A stretch of 64,000 bases of DNA, from NCBI RefSeq assembly GCF_024349785.1, contig NZ_AP018817.1:2449501-2513500 (forward strand). Reading direction: 5' to 3'. The notes under the pieces were generated by a model. The model had not been told where the DNA came from, did no database searches, and worked only from the letters and a program-made list of their open reading frames with translations. Below are positions 16,405 to 26,598 of this stretch, piece after piece (within the stretch, counting starts at the first letter, position 1; every line of letters starts with the position of its first letter). This DNA comes from Sphingomonas bisphenolicum. Lineage in GTDB: Bacteria; Pseudomonadota; Alphaproteobacteria; Sphingomonadales; Sphingomonadaceae. Made by a program: the position numbers and the translations under genes.

Positions 16405-18108
16405 TTAAAAGGTCTGGCCGTGGATCATCGCGAGATGATCGGCGATGGGGCCAAGGGCGAGGCTGGGCAGGAAGGTCAGGCCGCCCACGACCAGCACGAT
16501 GCCGATCAGCAGCCCGGTCCAGAGCGGTCCGGTGGTGGGGAAGCTGCCGGCCGTTTCCGGCGTGTGGCTCTTGGCTGCCAGTCCGCCTGCAATCGCCAGC
16601 ATCGGAATGATGATGAAGAAGCGGCCGATCCACATCGCGACGCCCAACAAGCCGTTATAGAAGGGCGTATTGGCGCTCAGCCCGGCAAAGGCCGACCCAT
16701 TATTCCCCACCGCGCTGGTGAAGGCATAGAGGATTTCGGAAAATCCATGCGGCCCCTTGTTCAGCGGTCCGGCTAGCCCTGCCTGCGTGACGCTGGCGAT
16801 GGCGGTCATGCCCAGAATGACCAGCGGCAGCACGGCGATGGCCAGCACGGCGAGCTTGACCTCGCGCGCCTCGATCTTCTTGCCGACATATTCGGGCGTC
16901 CGCCCGACCATCAGCCCCGCGACGAACACGGCGAGGATGGCGAATAGCAGGAAGCCGTAGATGCCCGCGCCGACGCCGCCCACCACCACTTCGCCCAACT
17001 GGATGTTGAACAGCGGGACCATCCCGCCCAACGCGGTGAAGCTGTCATGCATGGCGTTGACCGCACCACAGCTTGCCGCCGTGGTGACGACCGAGAAGAG
17101 CGCCGATGCCGCGGTGCCGAAGCGGACTTCCTTACCTTCCATATTGCCGCCCGCGACGCCCAGGCCATGCAGGATCGGGTTGCCGGCGGCCTCCTGCCAA
17201 TAGGCGATGGTGACGCCGACCAGGAAGATGGTCATCATCGCCGCCAATATCGCCCAGCCCTGACGCGTGTTGCCGACCGCCTTGCCGAAGGTGAAGGTCA
17301 GGCCAGCGCCGATGACCAGGATCGACAGCATCTGGACGAAATTGGTCAGCGCATTGGGGTTTTCGAATGGATGTGCGCTGTTGGCGTTGAAGAAGCCGCC
17401 GCCATTGGTGCCCAGCATCTTGATCGCTTCCTGACTGGCGACCGGGCCGAGTGCCAGCCCCTGCTTTGCCCCCTCCAGCGTCGTCACGTCGACCGATCCT
17501 GCGAGCGTCTGCGGCACACCGCTCGCGATCAGGAACAAGGCGTAGAGAATGCACAGCGGCAGCAGCAGATAGAGCGTCACCCGCGTCATATCGGCCCAGA
17601 AATTGCCGATCGTCGCCGCGTTCCGCCGCGCAAAACCGCGAAACAGCGCAAAGGCAAGCGCAATACCGGTCGCCGCCGACATGAAATTATGGATGGTCAG
17701 GCCCAGCATCTGCGACAGGTTCGACAACGTCGATTCCCCCGCATAGCTCTGCCAATTGGTGTTGGTGGCGAAACTGATGGCGGTGTTGAACGCCAGATGC
17801 TCGCTGGTGCCGGCAAAGCCCCTAGGGTTGAGCGGCAACAGCCCCTGCAAGCGCAGCACCGCATAAGTGAAGAGCGCCAGCACAAGATTGAAGAGCAGCA
17901 TATGCACGGCATAGCGCCGCCAGCCCTGCTCCTGCGCCGGGTCGATCCCCGACAGGCGATAAAAGCCTCGCTCGACCGGGCCAAGCACGGCGTGCAGCGG
18001 CGTGCGACGCCCCTCGTACAGCGCAAACAGCCACAGGCCGACCGGTTTCGCAAGCGCCAGCAACAAGCCGATGAAGGCCGCGATGAGCAACCATCCCTGA
18101 AGGGTCAT
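16405..18108 (-). CDS. kdpA: KdpA, potassium-transporting ATPase channel-like subunit
   Basis: A 567-residue polytopic membrane protein of the SKT superfamily that binds and translocates potassium. Repeated selectivity-filter-like segments can be seen: [48 protein letters not shown] and [14 protein letters not shown]. About ten hydrophobic segments are present. It follows the tiny kdpF gene by 12 bases. Length is typical of the family (about 560). Confidence 0.97.
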   Translation of the reverse strand: MTLQGWLLIAAFIGLLLALAKPVGLWLFALYEGRRTPLHAVLGPVERGFYRLSGIDPAQEQGWRRYAVHMLLFNLVLALFTYAVLRLQGLLPLNPRGFAGTSEHLAFNTAISFATNTNWQSYAGESTLSNLSQMLGLTIHNFMSAATGIALAFALFRGFARRNAATIGNFWADMTRVTLYLLLPLCILYALFLIASGVPQTLAGSVDVTTLEGAKQGLALGPVASQEAIKMLGTNGGGFFNANSAHPFENPNALTNFVQMLSILVIGAGLTFTFGKAVGNTRQGWAILAAMMTIFLVGVTIAYWQEAAGNPILHGLGVAGGNMEGKEVRFGTAASALFSVVTTAASCGAVNAMHDSFTALGGMVPLFNIQLGEVVVGGVGAGIYGFLLFAILAVFVAGLMVGRTPEYVGKKIEAREVKLAVLAIAVLPLVILGMTAIASVTQAGLAGPLNKGPHGFSEILYAFTSAVGNNGSAFAGLSANTPFYNGLLGVAMWIGRFFIIIPMLAIAGGLAAKSHTPETAGSFPTTGPLWTGLLIGIVLVVGGLTFLPSLALGPIADHLAMIHGQTF

Positions 18109-18120
18109 GTCGTCCCTCCC

Positions 18121-18210
18121 CTAAAAACGTTCGGGCCGTGCGAGCACGGCGGCGAGGTAGGCGAGAAGGCCGAGCGCGGCGATGGCTGCGAGCCAGAGGT
18201 CGAGCGTCAT
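18121..18210 (-). CDS. kdpF: KdpF, small stabilising subunit of the Kdp ATPase
   Basis: A 29-residue single-span peptide, MTLDLWLAAIAALGLLAY onward, ending in the family signature LARPERF. KdpF stabilises the KdpABC complex in the membrane. GAGGGG lies eight bases before the ATG. It starts 13 bases after the stop of another micropeptide and ends 12 bases before kdpA. It is easily missed because of its size. Confidence 0.88.
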   Translation of the reverse strand: MTLDLWLAAIAALGLLAYLAAVLARPERF

Positions 18211-18223
18211 GACGGCCGCCCCC

Positions 18224-18307
18224 TCACGCATGGTCGCAAAGCGCGACATAGCCAAGGCTAGCCGCCGCCAGGATCAGGATGAGGCCGATCCAGAGGATGT
18301 CCTGCAT
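18224..18307 (-). CDS. 27-residue membrane micropeptide upstream of kdpF
   Basis: A 28-codon frame, MQDILWIGLILILAAASLGY then VALCDHA, starting at ATG 18307 with GGGAG seven bases upstream. It is almost entirely one hydrophobic helix, with a polar C-terminus containing one Cys. It is the first gene of the kdp transcript. I recall unnamed peptides of this kind (hydrophobic helix, then Y-x2-x-C-[DE]) upstream of kdpF in other bacteria, but cannot confirm it here. A role in the Kdp complex or as a leader peptide is inference. Confidence 0.6.
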   Translation of the reverse strand: MQDILWIGLILILAAASLGYVALCDHA

Positions 18308-18413
18308 GAAAATTCTCCCGCACGCCGTCGCCGCGAAGGCGGCAGGATCGGCTGCAGGAGGTCAATTAGGCGGTCAGCGCGGTGGAATGCGAGAGGAGGA
18401 GCGCGCCGCCGGC

Positions 18414-18442
18414 ATAGTATTTTCGTATGATTTATGCGTCAG
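18414..18442 (-). promoter_or_regulatory. Candidate kdp promoter in AT-rich patch
   Basis: On the minus strand CTGACG (18442-18437) and TACTAT (18419-18414) are separated by exactly 17 bases, about 105 bases before the first kdp micropeptide start. The surrounding 35 bases are AT-rich in an otherwise GC-rich region, as expected for a KdpE-controlled promoter. No KdpE site is defined for this genus, so the operator itself is not assigned. Confidence 0.45.
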
Positions 18443-18469
18443 GAGTAAATCAGGCGCGAAAGCCCGTGG

Positions 18470-18826
18470 TCAGGCGTAGCTGCCCGGGCCGATGCGGTGC
18501 AGCGTGATCGGGGGATGATCGACCGCATGGACGCGCGCTTCGGCGATGACGGCGAGCGGGTCGATCGCATGGCTGAGCAGCAGGCCGCAGCGATCCGGAC
18601 CTTCCCAGATCACCGTCCCGCACACTTCCAGCCCATCGGCAATCAGCGTCACGCGCTCGCCGATGGTCGGGAGCCAGGCGCCGACAATCAGCGCGCCATA
18701 GATGGAGATATTGCGGATCGTGACGGGCTGACTGATCCCATCCCAGTGCAGCATCGCGCCGACCTCGGCGGCCAGGCGGCTTTCGCGTCGGCGTTCGGCG
18801 CGGGCGCGATAGGAAATGCTGTCCAT
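18470..18826 (-). CDS. PilZ-domain protein
   Basis: A 118-residue single-domain protein. The N-terminal RRRESRLAAEVGAMLHWDG carries the Arg-rich RxxxR-type c-di-GMP loop, and the following VTIRNISIYGALI corresponds to the (D/N)xSxxG element (here NISIYGA). The C-terminus GTVIWEGPDRCGLLLSHAID completes a PilZ beta barrel. It probably binds c-di-GMP or is a degenerate relative. It lies upstream of kdp on the same strand, but a promoter-like sequence separates them. Confidence 0.8.
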   Translation of the reverse strand: MDSISYRARAERRRESRLAAEVGAMLHWDGISQPVTIRNISIYGALIVGAWLPTIGERVTLIADGLEVCGTVIWEGPDRCGLLLSHAIDPLAVIAEARVHAVDHPPITLHRIGPGSYA

Positions 18827-18927
18827 GGCCTTCTCTCCCGGTATGCCCCCGGGATCAGCCTACATTCGACCGATAAAGTTGCGAAAACACTAAGCCGGCT
18901 GGTTAACGACCGGTTGGCCGCAAAGGA

Positions 18928-18945
18928 GGACGGGATCGCCCGTCC
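18928..18945 (-). terminator. Hairpin downstream of secA
   Basis: A seven-base stem GGACGGG/CCCGTCC with an ATCG loop lies 10 bases beyond the secA stop. The T-run after it on the minus strand is weak (TCCTTT), so termination may be partial. Confidence 0.45.
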
Positions 18946-18954
18946 CCCCTCAAT

Positions 18955-21690
18955 TCAGGCCAGCGCGCCGTGGCAATGCTTGTATTTCTCGCCCGACCCG
19001 CAGGGGCAAGGGGCATTGCGGCTGATGTCGAGATTGGCGAACTCGCCGGGCTGGCCGTTACCGACCGGCGCGCGCGGGATGGTGGTGGTGATGCCGCCAA
19101 AGCTGCCGCCATCTATGTCCGCGCTGTTGTCCTCGCCCGAAAACGGGTCGATATGGGTGGTGATGAAGTCGGGCAGCACCGGCAGGTCGAACTGCGGCAT
19201 CGGCGCCTCGTCCATGCGGAACTGCACACGGGCGATCGATCCGGTCACATCCTCGCGGATATTCTCCAGCATCCGCTCGAACAGGGCGAAGGCTTCCTGC
19301 TTATATTCGTTGATCGGCGTTTTCTGGGCATAGGCGCGCAGATGCACCACCTGGCGCAAGGCGTCGAGCGTCGAGAGATGCTCCTTCCAATGATGGTCCA
19401 GACTCTGGAGCAGGATCGATTTTTCGATCATGTGCCAGTCTGACGCATCGATCTCCTTGACCTTCTCCGCGACGGCTTCGTCGGCCAGCGCCGACAGCCG
19501 TTCCTCGATCATTTCCGGATCGACGGAATCCTCGGCCAGCCAGGCGTCGAATTCCGGTTCCAGGCCCAATATCTCGGCCGTGCGGGCCTTGAGCCGCTCC
19601 ATATCCCACTGTTCAGGATAGGTGCCGGGCGGGCAGGATGCGCCGACCAGGTCGTTCACCGTCTCATGGCGCATGTCGGCGACCACGTCATCAACCGTGT
19701 CGGCGTCCATGATGTCGGCGCGCTGCTCGTAGATCACCTTGCGCTGGTCGTTCATCACGTCGTCATATTCGACGACCTGCTTGCGGATGTCGTAGTTGCG
19801 CGCTTCGACCTTGCGCTGGGCCGTCTCGATCGCCTTGCTCAGCCATTTGGACGGCGGCAATGCCTCGCCATCCTCCAGATTGGAGCGGATCATCTTGGCG
19901 AACATCGTGTCCGGGCCGAAGATGCGCATCAGGTCGTCGTCGAGGCTGAGGTAGAAGCGCGACAGGCCCGGATCGCCCTGACGGCCCGAACGGCCGCGCA
20001 ACTGATTGTCGATGCGGCGGCTTTCATGACGCTCGGTCGCCAGCACGAACAGGCCGCCTGCGGCCAGCACTTCGGCCTTTTCGGCGGCGATCTCGGCGCG
20101 GATGCGCTCGATCGCGGCGTCGCGCTCCGGCCCCTCGGGCATGTCGCGCAGCTCGTCCTCGACTCGCAGCTCCAGATTGCCGCCCAGCTGGATGTCGGTG
20201 CCGCGGCCCGCCATGTTGGTGGCGATCGTCACCACCCCCTTGCGCCCGGCCTGCGCGACGATATGCGCTTCGCTTTCGTGGAAGCGGGCGTTCAGCACCG
20301 CGTGCGGGACGCCGTCCTGGTTCAGGAACTCGGACAGCATCTCCGACTTTTCGATCGACACGGTGCCGACCAGCACGGGCTGGCCCTTTTCGGCATGTTC
20401 CTTGATCGTCCTGGCGATGCCGCGGAACTTGTCCTCGATATTCTTGTAGAAGCTGTCCTGTTCGTCGACTCGCTGCACCGGCTTGTTGGTCGGGATGGTG
20501 ACGACGTTCATCTTGTAGATTTCATAGAATTCGGTCGCTTCGGTCGACGCGGTGCCGGTCATCCCCGAAATCTTGGGATACATGCGGAAATAATTCTGGA
20601 AGGTGACTGACGCCAGCGTCTGGTTCTCCGGCTCGATCTGGACGCCCTCCTTGGCTTCCACTGCCTGGTGCAGGCCGTCCGACCAGCGGCGACCATCCAT
20701 CATGCGGCCGGTAAATTCGTCGATGATGACGACCTTGCCGTCCTTTACGATATAATCGATGTCGCGGCGGAACATCACCACGGCGCGCAGCGCCTGGTTC
20801 ACATGATGCACGACCTGCGTATTTTCGAAATCATAGAGGTTGCTGCCCTGCAGCAGCCCTGCGGTTTCCAGCAGACGCTCGATCTTCTCGGTGCCGTCCT
20901 CCGTCAGCGTGACGGTGCGCTGCTTTTCATCCTTCTCATAATCTTCGTCGACCAACTGCTTCACGATCGCGTCGACCGCGACATACAGCTCCGACTTGTC
21001 GTCGGTCGGGCCGGAGATGATGAGCGGCGTGCGCGCCTCGTCGATCAGGATCGAATCGACCTCGTCGACGATCGCATAGTTGAACGGCCGCTGGACCATC
21101 GACGCGCGATCATATTTCATATTGTCGCGCAGATAGTCGAAGCCCAGCTCGTTGTTCGTCGCATAGGTGATGTCCGCGGCATAGGCTTCGCGCCGCTGGT
21201 CTTCGCTGATGTTCGGCACGATGACGCCGGTGGTCAGGCCCAGGAAGCGATAGACCTGGCCCATCCATTCGCAGTCGCGACTGGCCAGATAATCGTTCAC
21301 GGTGACGACGTGGACGCCCTTGCCCTCCAGCGCGTTCAGATAGGTGGCGAGCGTCGCGACAAGCGTCTTGCCCTCGCCCGTGCGCATTTCGGCGATTTCG
21401 CCGCGATGGAGGACCATGCCGCCCACCATCTGCACGTCGAAATGCCGCATCCCCAGTACCCGCACGCCGGCTTCCCGCACCGTGGCGAAGGCTTCGGGCA
21501 GCAGGGCGTCAAGCGTTTCGCCATTGGCCAGCCGTTCGCGGAACTTCGCCGTCTGGCCGACCAGTTCCTCGTCGCTCATGGCCTGCATCGTCGGTTCGAA
21601 TGCGGCGATCTGGTCGACGGTCTTGCCCAGCGACTTCACATAACGTTCGTTGGACGATCCGAAGATGGACTTGGCGAGTGCGCCGAACAT
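18955..21690 (-). CDS. secA: SecA preprotein translocase ATPase
   Basis: A 911-residue motor of the Sec export pathway that binds SecYEG and drives preproteins across the inner membrane. It has Walker A MRTGEGKT near residue 105, the DEAD-type [16 protein letters not shown], helicase motif [13 protein letters not shown], a helical wing/scaffold, and a C-terminal zinc tail [14 protein letters not shown] for SecB and lipid contact. AGGA lies six bases before ATG 21690. The length is close to other alphaproteobacterial SecA proteins. It is transcribed alone, with a divergent gene upstream. Confidence 0.98.
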   Translation of the reverse strand: MFGALAKSIFGSSNERYVKSLGKTVDQIAAFEPTMQAMSDEELVGQTAKFRERLANGETLDALLPEAFATVREAGVRVLGMRHFDVQMVGGMVLHRGEIAEMRTGEGKTLVATLATYLNALEGKGVHVVTVNDYLASRDCEWMGQVYRFLGLTTGVIVPNISEDQRREAYAADITYATNNELGFDYLRDNMKYDRASMVQRPFNYAIVDEVDSILIDEARTPLIISGPTDDKSELYVAVDAIVKQLVDEDYEKDEKQRTVTLTEDGTEKIERLLETAGLLQGSNLYDFENTQVVHHVNQALRAVVMFRRDIDYIVKDGKVVIIDEFTGRMMDGRRWSDGLHQAVEAKEGVQIEPENQTLASVTFQNYFRMYPKISGMTGTASTEATEFYEIYKMNVVTIPTNKPVQRVDEQDSFYKNIEDKFRGIARTIKEHAEKGQPVLVGTVSIEKSEMLSEFLNQDGVPHAVLNARFHESEAHIVAQAGRKGVVTIATNMAGRGTDIQLGGNLELRVEDELRDMPEGPERDAAIERIRAEIAAEKAEVLAAGGLFVLATERHESRRIDNQLRGRSGRQGDPGLSRFYLSLDDDLMRIFGPDTMFAKMIRSNLEDGEALPPSKWLSKAIETAQRKVEARNYDIRKQVVEYDDVMNDQRKVIYEQRADIMDADTVDDVVADMRHETVNDLVGASCPPGTYPEQWDMERLKARTAEILGLEPEFDAWLAEDSVDPEMIEERLSALADEAVAEKVKEIDASDWHMIEKSILLQSLDHHWKEHLSTLDALRQVVHLRAYAQKTPINEYKQEAFALFERMLENIREDVTGSIARVQFRMDEAPMPQFDLPVLPDFITTHIDPFSGEDNSADIDGGSFGGITTTIPRAPVGNGQPGEFANLDISRNAPCPCGSGEKYKHCHGALA

Positions 21691-21901
21691 GCAATTTCCT
21701 AAGCTACCGAGGGGCGCACGGCTCCCTTGTGAGGAACGCGCGCGGATATGCGCCGCGATTTAGGCACGGCACATCCTTTAGTCAATCAGACTGCGGCTGA
21801 ACTCGCCCCGTCATCCGCCCTGCCATGCGCGCTGTCGCACGCCCGTCACACTATTGCGCCAGGTGGCATTGGTCGGGCGGCTTTGATCGGGCGGTGGCGT
21901 C

Positions 21902-23521
21902 GTGCCAACGCGAAGGCTTTGCACTTCGCGCAAGCTGCGCCACAAGAGCGCGACAAGAGCAAGGGTCGCACATTTGTTTCGTTCAATCGTCCTGGCGCGC
22001 GCGCCCAGCAGCGCCCTGCCGATCGCCACACTGGTGGCGATGGCGCTGATCCTCTGGTTCGGCCTGACCGCGATCGCGACCCCGTTCGACCATGACGAAA
22101 GCCAATATGTCGCCGGCGCCTATTTCAGCAGCCGCCTGCTGATCTTCCGCGACTTCCTCTATCTTCAGCCGCCGCTGCACAGCTGGACCTTCGCGCCGCT
22201 CGCCCTGTTCTTCCCCGACCATATGGTGGTGGCGATGCGGCTGGCCACCGCCGTCACCGCCCTGTGCACCCTGGCGACCCTGTGGGCGGGCCAGCGGATC
22301 GCGGGCATTTCGCGCGACAGCGCCGCCATCGCGACCCTCCTCGTCGGGGCGACCGCCGCCTTCCAGTTCACCGGCGCCGTCGTGCGCAACGACATGCTGC
22401 CGACGCTGTTGTCGTCCATGGGGCTGCTCGTCAGCCTGCTCGCGATGCGCCATTGCACGCCCCGCTATTGGTTCGCGGCCGGATCGCTGTTCGGCCTCGC
22501 GATCGCGACCAAACTCAATTTCGCGCCGCTGGGGCTGATGACCGGTCTGTTCGTCATCAGCGCCGGCGGCCGTTGCGGCCTGCGCGCGGCTGGCTGGCTG
22601 GCGGCGGGCGCAATGGCGGGCATGACGCCGATGCTGGTCGCCTGGGCGCTGGCACCCGATGCCTTCTTCTATGGCGTGCTGACCTTCGGCGCGACCGCTC
22701 CCCATGCCTGGTATGCGGCCAATGGCGCATTCGATGAACTGGCGACCGTCGAAAAGCTGACCGACCTGCTCAAATATCTGTGGAAGGGGCCGGCACTTGC
22801 CGCCTTGCTCCTGCTGTCGGCCAACTGGATCATGACCCGGCGGCGCGTGCGCTCGCCTGGACGGCGTTTGGCGATCTGGATGACCGCAGGCGCGCTGATC
22901 GGCGCGGCGATGCCGACGCCGTCACAGGTGCAATATGTCATGCCGCTGCTGCCGCCGCTGGCGCTGGCGCTCGGCTATCTCCTCGACGACGCGCGGCGCT
23001 GGTCGTTCGCGCCGCGTCAGGCCTCGCTCGGCCTGCTCTGTCTGGCCGCCATTCCCGGCATGTTGCCCGCTACCCGGCATATGGTGGCGATGCTGCGCAC
23101 GGGATCGCCGGTCCTGGAAGCGGATGCCGCCGCGCGCTGGGCCGGGGCGACGGTCCGCGCCATGGGCCGGGGCGATGCCATCGCCACCCTGTCGCCACAC
23201 ATGATCCTGGGCAGCGGTCTCGATCTCGACCCGCGCTTCGCCGCCGGTCCCTTCGCCTGGCGGACCGGATGGACGATGGGGCCGGTGTTGGCGCGGCAGG
23301 TCCACGCCATGATCCCGGCGACGCTGCCCGACATGGACCGCGATCCGCCCGCCGCCATCCTGACCGGCTATGAAGCGGGCACCCGCAAATTGCCGTTGCG
23401 GCCCGATGACCCGCTGGTTGCCTATGCCCGCCAGCACGGCTATCGCATGGTGACGATGCCCGATGGCGTAGGGCAACTGTACCTGCGCGATCATCCGTCA
23501 GGCCCGTCGCGGAAAGATTGA
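21902..23521 (+). CDS. Polytopic glycosyltransferase of the ArnT/PMT (GT39/GT83-like) kind
   Basis: About 515-540 residues with about ten hydrophobic segments and, in the first extracytoplasmic loop, the acidic motif PFDHDESQYVAGAY that fits the catalytic Asp/Glu of lipid-linked-sugar transferases. YLQPPLHSW and GLAIATKLNFAPL are further family-like segments. A C-terminal soluble domain follows the last membrane span. GTG 21902 is the outermost start; a TTG at 21974 preceded by AAGGG may be the real one, since it removes a basic non-conserved stretch. It probably transfers a sugar to a membrane or cell-surface acceptor; the substrate cannot be told. Confidence 0.7.
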   Translation: MPTRRLCTSRKLRHKSATRARVAHLFRSIVLARAPSSALPIATLVAMALILWFGLTAIATPFDHDESQYVAGAYFSSRLLIFRDFLYLQPPLHSWTFAPLALFFPDHMVVAMRLATAVTALCTLATLWAGQRIAGISRDSAAIATLLVGATAAFQFTGAVVRNDMLPTLLSSMGLLVSLLAMRHCTPRYWFAAGSLFGLAIATKLNFAPLGLMTGLFVISAGGRCGLRAAGWLAAGAMAGMTPMLVAWALAPDAFFYGVLTFGATAPHAWYAANGAFDELATVEKLTDLLKYLWKGPALAALLLLSANWIMTRRRVRSPGRRLAIWMTAGALIGAAMPTPSQVQYVMPLLPPLALALGYLLDDARRWSFAPRQASLGLLCLAAIPGMLPATRHMVAMLRTGSPVLEADAAARWAGATVRAMGRGDAIATLSPHMILGSGLDLDPRFAAGPFAWRTGWTMGPVLARQVHAMIPATLPDMDRDPPAAILTGYEAGTRKLPLRPDDPLVAYARQHGYRMVTMPDGVGQLYLRDHPSGPSRKD

Positions 23522-23553
23522 CCCCTGCCCGATTTTGACGCATTTCGCGCGGC

Positions 23554-24780
23554 ATGACCCAGCGCTCGCCCCTTGCACCCGCCTCATTCCCCGACTTGCC
23601 CGCCATTGACGGGGTGACGCTACGCACCGCCCGCGCCGGATACAAGGCGTGGACGCGCTGCGACCTCACCTATGTCGAACTGGACGCGGGCACGGCCGTC
23701 GCGGGCGTCACGACGCAGAGCAAATGCCCCTCGCCCGAAGTCGAATGGTGCCGGGACGCCATCCCGCTCGGCTCGGCGCGGGCGCTGGTGGTCAATGCCG
23801 GCAACGCCAACGCCTTCACCGGCCATCGCGGCCGCGCAGCGGTGGAGGCGATCGCGGCCAAGGTCGCCAATCACCTCGGCTGCCTGCCTTCCGACATCTT
23901 CGTCTCCTCGACCGGGGTGATCGGCGTGCCTTTGCCCATCGACAAGGCCGAAGCGGGCCTGGAAGCCGCCTTCACCGCGGCGCCTTGCAACTGGGAAGAG
24001 GCTGCGACCACGATCGGCACGACCGACACGTTCCCCAAGGGCGCCCATGTGTCGGTGATGATCGGCGACCAGCGGGTGGAACTGGTCGGCATCATCAAGG
24101 GATCGGGCATGATCGCGCCCGACATGGCGACGATGCTGGGCTATATCTTCACCGACGCGGCGATCGATCCGGCCCTGTTGCAACAGATGCTGTCGGCGGC
24201 GAACCGCAAGAGCTTCTCCTGCATCACGGTCGATAGCGACACATCGACCAGCGACACGGTGCTGGCCTTCGCCACCGGCAAGGCGGGCCATGCGCCGATC
24301 ACCAGCATGGACGATGCCGGCGCCGACGCCTTCAACGCGGCGCTGCATGACCTCTGCCGCCAGCTCGCCCATCTGGTGGTGCGCGATGGCGAAGGCGCGA
24401 CCAAGTTCATCGACATCATAGTCGAAGGCGCGGACAGCGACGCCAGCGCCCATCGCATCGCGCTGTCGATCGCCAACTCGCCGCTGGTGAAGACGGCGAT
24501 CGCGGGCGAGGACGCCAATTGGGGCCGGGTCGTCATGGCCGTCGGCAAGGCGGGCGAACCGGCCGATCGCGACAGGCTGTCGATCCGCTTCGGCGCGACG
24601 CAGGTGGCGACCGGCGGCCTGGCGGTCGAGGGCTATGACGAAGCGCCAGTCGCCGCCCACCTCAAGGGACAGGATATCCAGATCGGCGTCGACCTGGGGC
24701 TGGGCGAAGGCCGGGCGCAGGTGTGGACCTGCGACCTGACCCACGGTTATATTTCGATCAACGCGGATTATCGCAGCTGA
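23554..24780 (+). CDS. argJ: ArgJ, bifunctional ornithine acetyltransferase / N-acetylglutamate synthase
   Basis: A 408-residue enzyme that recycles the acetyl group in arginine synthesis, transferring it from N-acetylornithine to glutamate. The autoproteolytic and catalytic Thr lies in KGSGMIAPDMATMLGYIFTD. Other marks are VVNAGNANAFTG, FVSSTGVIGVPLP and the C-terminal GYISINADYRS. It shares one base with the next gene (TGATG), so the two are coupled. Confidence 0.95.
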   Translation: MTQRSPLAPASFPDLPAIDGVTLRTARAGYKAWTRCDLTYVELDAGTAVAGVTTQSKCPSPEVEWCRDAIPLGSARALVVNAGNANAFTGHRGRAAVEAIAAKVANHLGCLPSDIFVSSTGVIGVPLPIDKAEAGLEAAFTAAPCNWEEAATTIGTTDTFPKGAHVSVMIGDQRVELVGIIKGSGMIAPDMATMLGYIFTDAAIDPALLQQMLSAANRKSFSCITVDSDTSTSDTVLAFATGKAGHAPITSMDDAGADAFNAALHDLCRQLAHLVVRDGEGATKFIDIIVEGADSDASAHRIALSIANSPLVKTAIAGEDANWGRVVMAVGKAGEPADRDRLSIRFGATQVATGGLAVEGYDEAPVAAHLKGQDIQIGVDLGLGEGRAQVWTCDLTHGYISINADYRS

Positions 24781-25574
24781 TGCTGGAACTGCATGATCCC
24801 GTCGTGGCGCTGATGCGATCGGTGGGCCGCGACATCGTCATGCCGCGCTACCAGAATCTGGCCAGCGACGAGATCAGCGAAAAGGCGGCGAACGATTTCG
24901 TCACCATCGCCGACAAGGAAAGCGAGATCCGCCTCGCTGAAGGGCTGGCCGCCATCCTGCCCGAAGCCGGGATCATCGGCGAGGAAGCCTGCGCCGCCGA
25001 CCCCGCCATACTCGACCGGGCGGGCGAAGGGCTGAACTGGATCATCGACCCGATCGACGGCACCGGCAATTTCGCGGCGGGCCAGTCGCCCTTCGGCATC
25101 ATCGTCGCGCTGGTCGACGGCGGCACGACGCTGGCGGGCTGGATATTCGACCCGCTGACCGGACGGCTCTGCCACGCGATGCTGGGCGGCGGCAGCCATG
25201 TCGATGGCGAACGGGTGCAGGCCCGCGAAACCGGCGGCGCGCTGCCGATCGCGGCGCTGGCGACCTATTTCATGTCGGAGGAAGAACGCGCCGACATCCA
25301 GCGGCGGTCGCAGGCCAGCTTCACGCTGGTGGACATTCCCCGCTGCGCCGCGGAGCAATATCCCCGGCTGGTGCTGGGGCAGAATGACGTGTCGGTGTTC
25401 GCGCGGACCTTGCCCTGGGATCATGCGGCGGGCACTTTGTTCGTCAACGAAGCGGGCGGCTGCTGCCAGCGTACCGACGGCACGCCCTATGTCGTGGGCG
25501 ACCTCCGCCGCGGGCTGATGGGCGCTTCTTCGCCCCGGCTGTGGGACAAGGCGGCGGCGACGTTGTTCGGATAG
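24780..25574 (+). CDS. Inositol monophosphatase family protein
   Basis: A 264-residue magnesium-dependent sugar or nucleotide phosphatase. The two metal-binding motifs are clear: GEEACAAD-type after the second helix and WIIDPIDGTGNFAAGQSPFG; the C-terminal motif is LPWDHAAGTLFVNEAGG. ATG 24780 overlaps the argJ stop by one base. The family includes SuhB, CysQ and histidinol-phosphatases; the exact substrate cannot be assigned, though coupling to argJ hints at amino-acid metabolism (histidinol phosphate is one candidate). Confidence 0.85.
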   Translation: MLELHDPVVALMRSVGRDIVMPRYQNLASDEISEKAANDFVTIADKESEIRLAEGLAAILPEAGIIGEEACAADPAILDRAGEGLNWIIDPIDGTGNFAAGQSPFGIIVALVDGGTTLAGWIFDPLTGRLCHAMLGGGSHVDGERVQARETGGALPIAALATYFMSEEERADIQRRSQASFTLVDIPRCAAEQYPRLVLGQNDVSVFARTLPWDHAAGTLFVNEAGGCCQRTDGTPYVVGDLRRGLMGASSPRLWDKAAATLFG

Positions 25575-25585
25575 AAGGACATGTG

Positions 25586-26194
25586 ATGCTGACGATCTGG
25601 GGCCGGTTGAACTCGCATAATGTGAAGAAGATCGTCTGGTTCGCCGACGAGATCGGCCTGCCTTATGTCCGCCACGATGTCGGCGGCGCGTTCGGCATGA
25701 GCGCGGACTATCTGGCGAAAAACCCCAATGCGCTGATCCCCACGATCGAGGATGGCGACGTCACCTTGTGGGAATCCAACGCGATCCTGCGCTATCTGGC
25801 GGCGCGATACGCCCCTGCCCTGTGGCCCGCCAACCCCGCGGAACGGGCGCAGGGCGACAAGTGGATGGACTGGCAATTCGCCTTTGCCGACGCCCAGCGC
25901 GACGCCTTCCTGCAATTGGTGCGGCGCCGGCCCGAACAGCGAGATGGACAGTTGCTGGCGACATCCGCTGCCGCGTCGGGCGCGGCGATGCGGATATTGG
26001 ACCGGACGTTCGCAGTCCAGCCATGGCTTTCAGGTGTCGCATTCGGTGTCGCGGACGTGCCGATGGGCGTCTATGCCCATACTTTCTTCACGCTCGACAT
26101 GGAGCGGCCCGACGTGCCGCATGTGCGTGCCTGGTACGACCGGCTGCGCGCGCGACCGGCCTATGCCCAGTCGGTGATGATCCCGCTGACATAG
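25586..26194 (+). CDS. Glutathione S-transferase family protein
   Basis: A 202-residue protein with an N-terminal thioredoxin-like domain (ILTIW-type start GRLNSHNVKKIVWFADEIG, cis-Pro loop ALIPTIEDGD, and the glutathione-binding ESNAILRYLAARY) and an all-helical C-terminal domain (WLSGVAFGVADVPMGVYAHT). GAAGGA lies six bases before ATG 25586, 11 bases after the phosphatase stop, suggesting one operon argJ-IMPase-GST. Probably detoxification or thiol chemistry; the substrate is unknown. Confidence 0.85.
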   Translation: MLTIWGRLNSHNVKKIVWFADEIGLPYVRHDVGGAFGMSADYLAKNPNALIPTIEDGDVTLWESNAILRYLAARYAPALWPANPAERAQGDKWMDWQFAFADAQRDAFLQLVRRRPEQRDGQLLATSAAASGAAMRILDRTFAVQPWLSGVAFGVADVPMGVYAHTFFTLDMERPDVPHVRAWYDRLRARPAYAQSVMIPLT

Positions 26195-26208
26195 GGGCGG
26201 GCTGTGCC

Positions 26209-26240
26209 GGTCGTGCCAGACCGTTCGGCCCGGCACGACC
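26209..26240. terminator. Inverted repeat between convergent GST and trxA genes
   Basis: GGTCGTGCC (26209-26217) and GGCACGACC (26232-26240) are perfect nine-base arms around a 14-base loop in the 55-base convergent gap. No T-run follows on either strand, so a bidirectional terminator is likely but unproven. Confidence 0.45.
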
Positions 26241-26249
26241 GCATGAGCA

Positions 26250-26570
26250 TTAGAGAACGCTTTCGATCCAGCCCTTGAGCGCGCTCTTGGGCGCGGCGCC
26301 GACCTTGGTCGCCGCCGCTTCGCCATTCTTGAACAGGATCATCGTTGGAATGCCGCGCACGCCATATTGGCCCGGCGCATCGGGATTTTGGTCGATGTTG
26401 ATCTTGGCGATCGTCACCTTGTCGGCCAGTTCTTCGGAAATTTCTTCCAGAGCCGGGCCGATCATCTTGCACGGCCCGCACCATTCGGCCCAGAAATCGA
26501 CGAGGACGGGCTTGTCCGAATTAATGACGTCATCCTGGAAGCTGAGGTCGGTAACTGCCTTGGTGGCCAT
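26250..26570 (-). CDS. trxA: Thioredoxin
   Basis: A 106-residue cytosolic thiol-disulfide oxidoreductase with the redox site [14 protein letters not shown], the cis-Pro region [15 protein letters not shown] and a typical Trx fold. It follows addA on the same strand after 28 bases and is probably co-transcribed with it; addA-trxA adjacency is common in alphaproteobacteria. It reduces ribonucleotide reductase, peroxiredoxins and other proteins. Confidence 0.95.
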   Translation of the reverse strand: MATKAVTDLSFQDDVINSDKPVLVDFWAEWCGPCKMIGPALEEISEELADKVTIAKINIDQNPDAPGQYGVRGIPTMILFKNGEAAATKVGAAPKSALKGWIESVL

Positions 26571-26598
26571 GGGTGATCTCCTTTACTTGAAACGCTAT

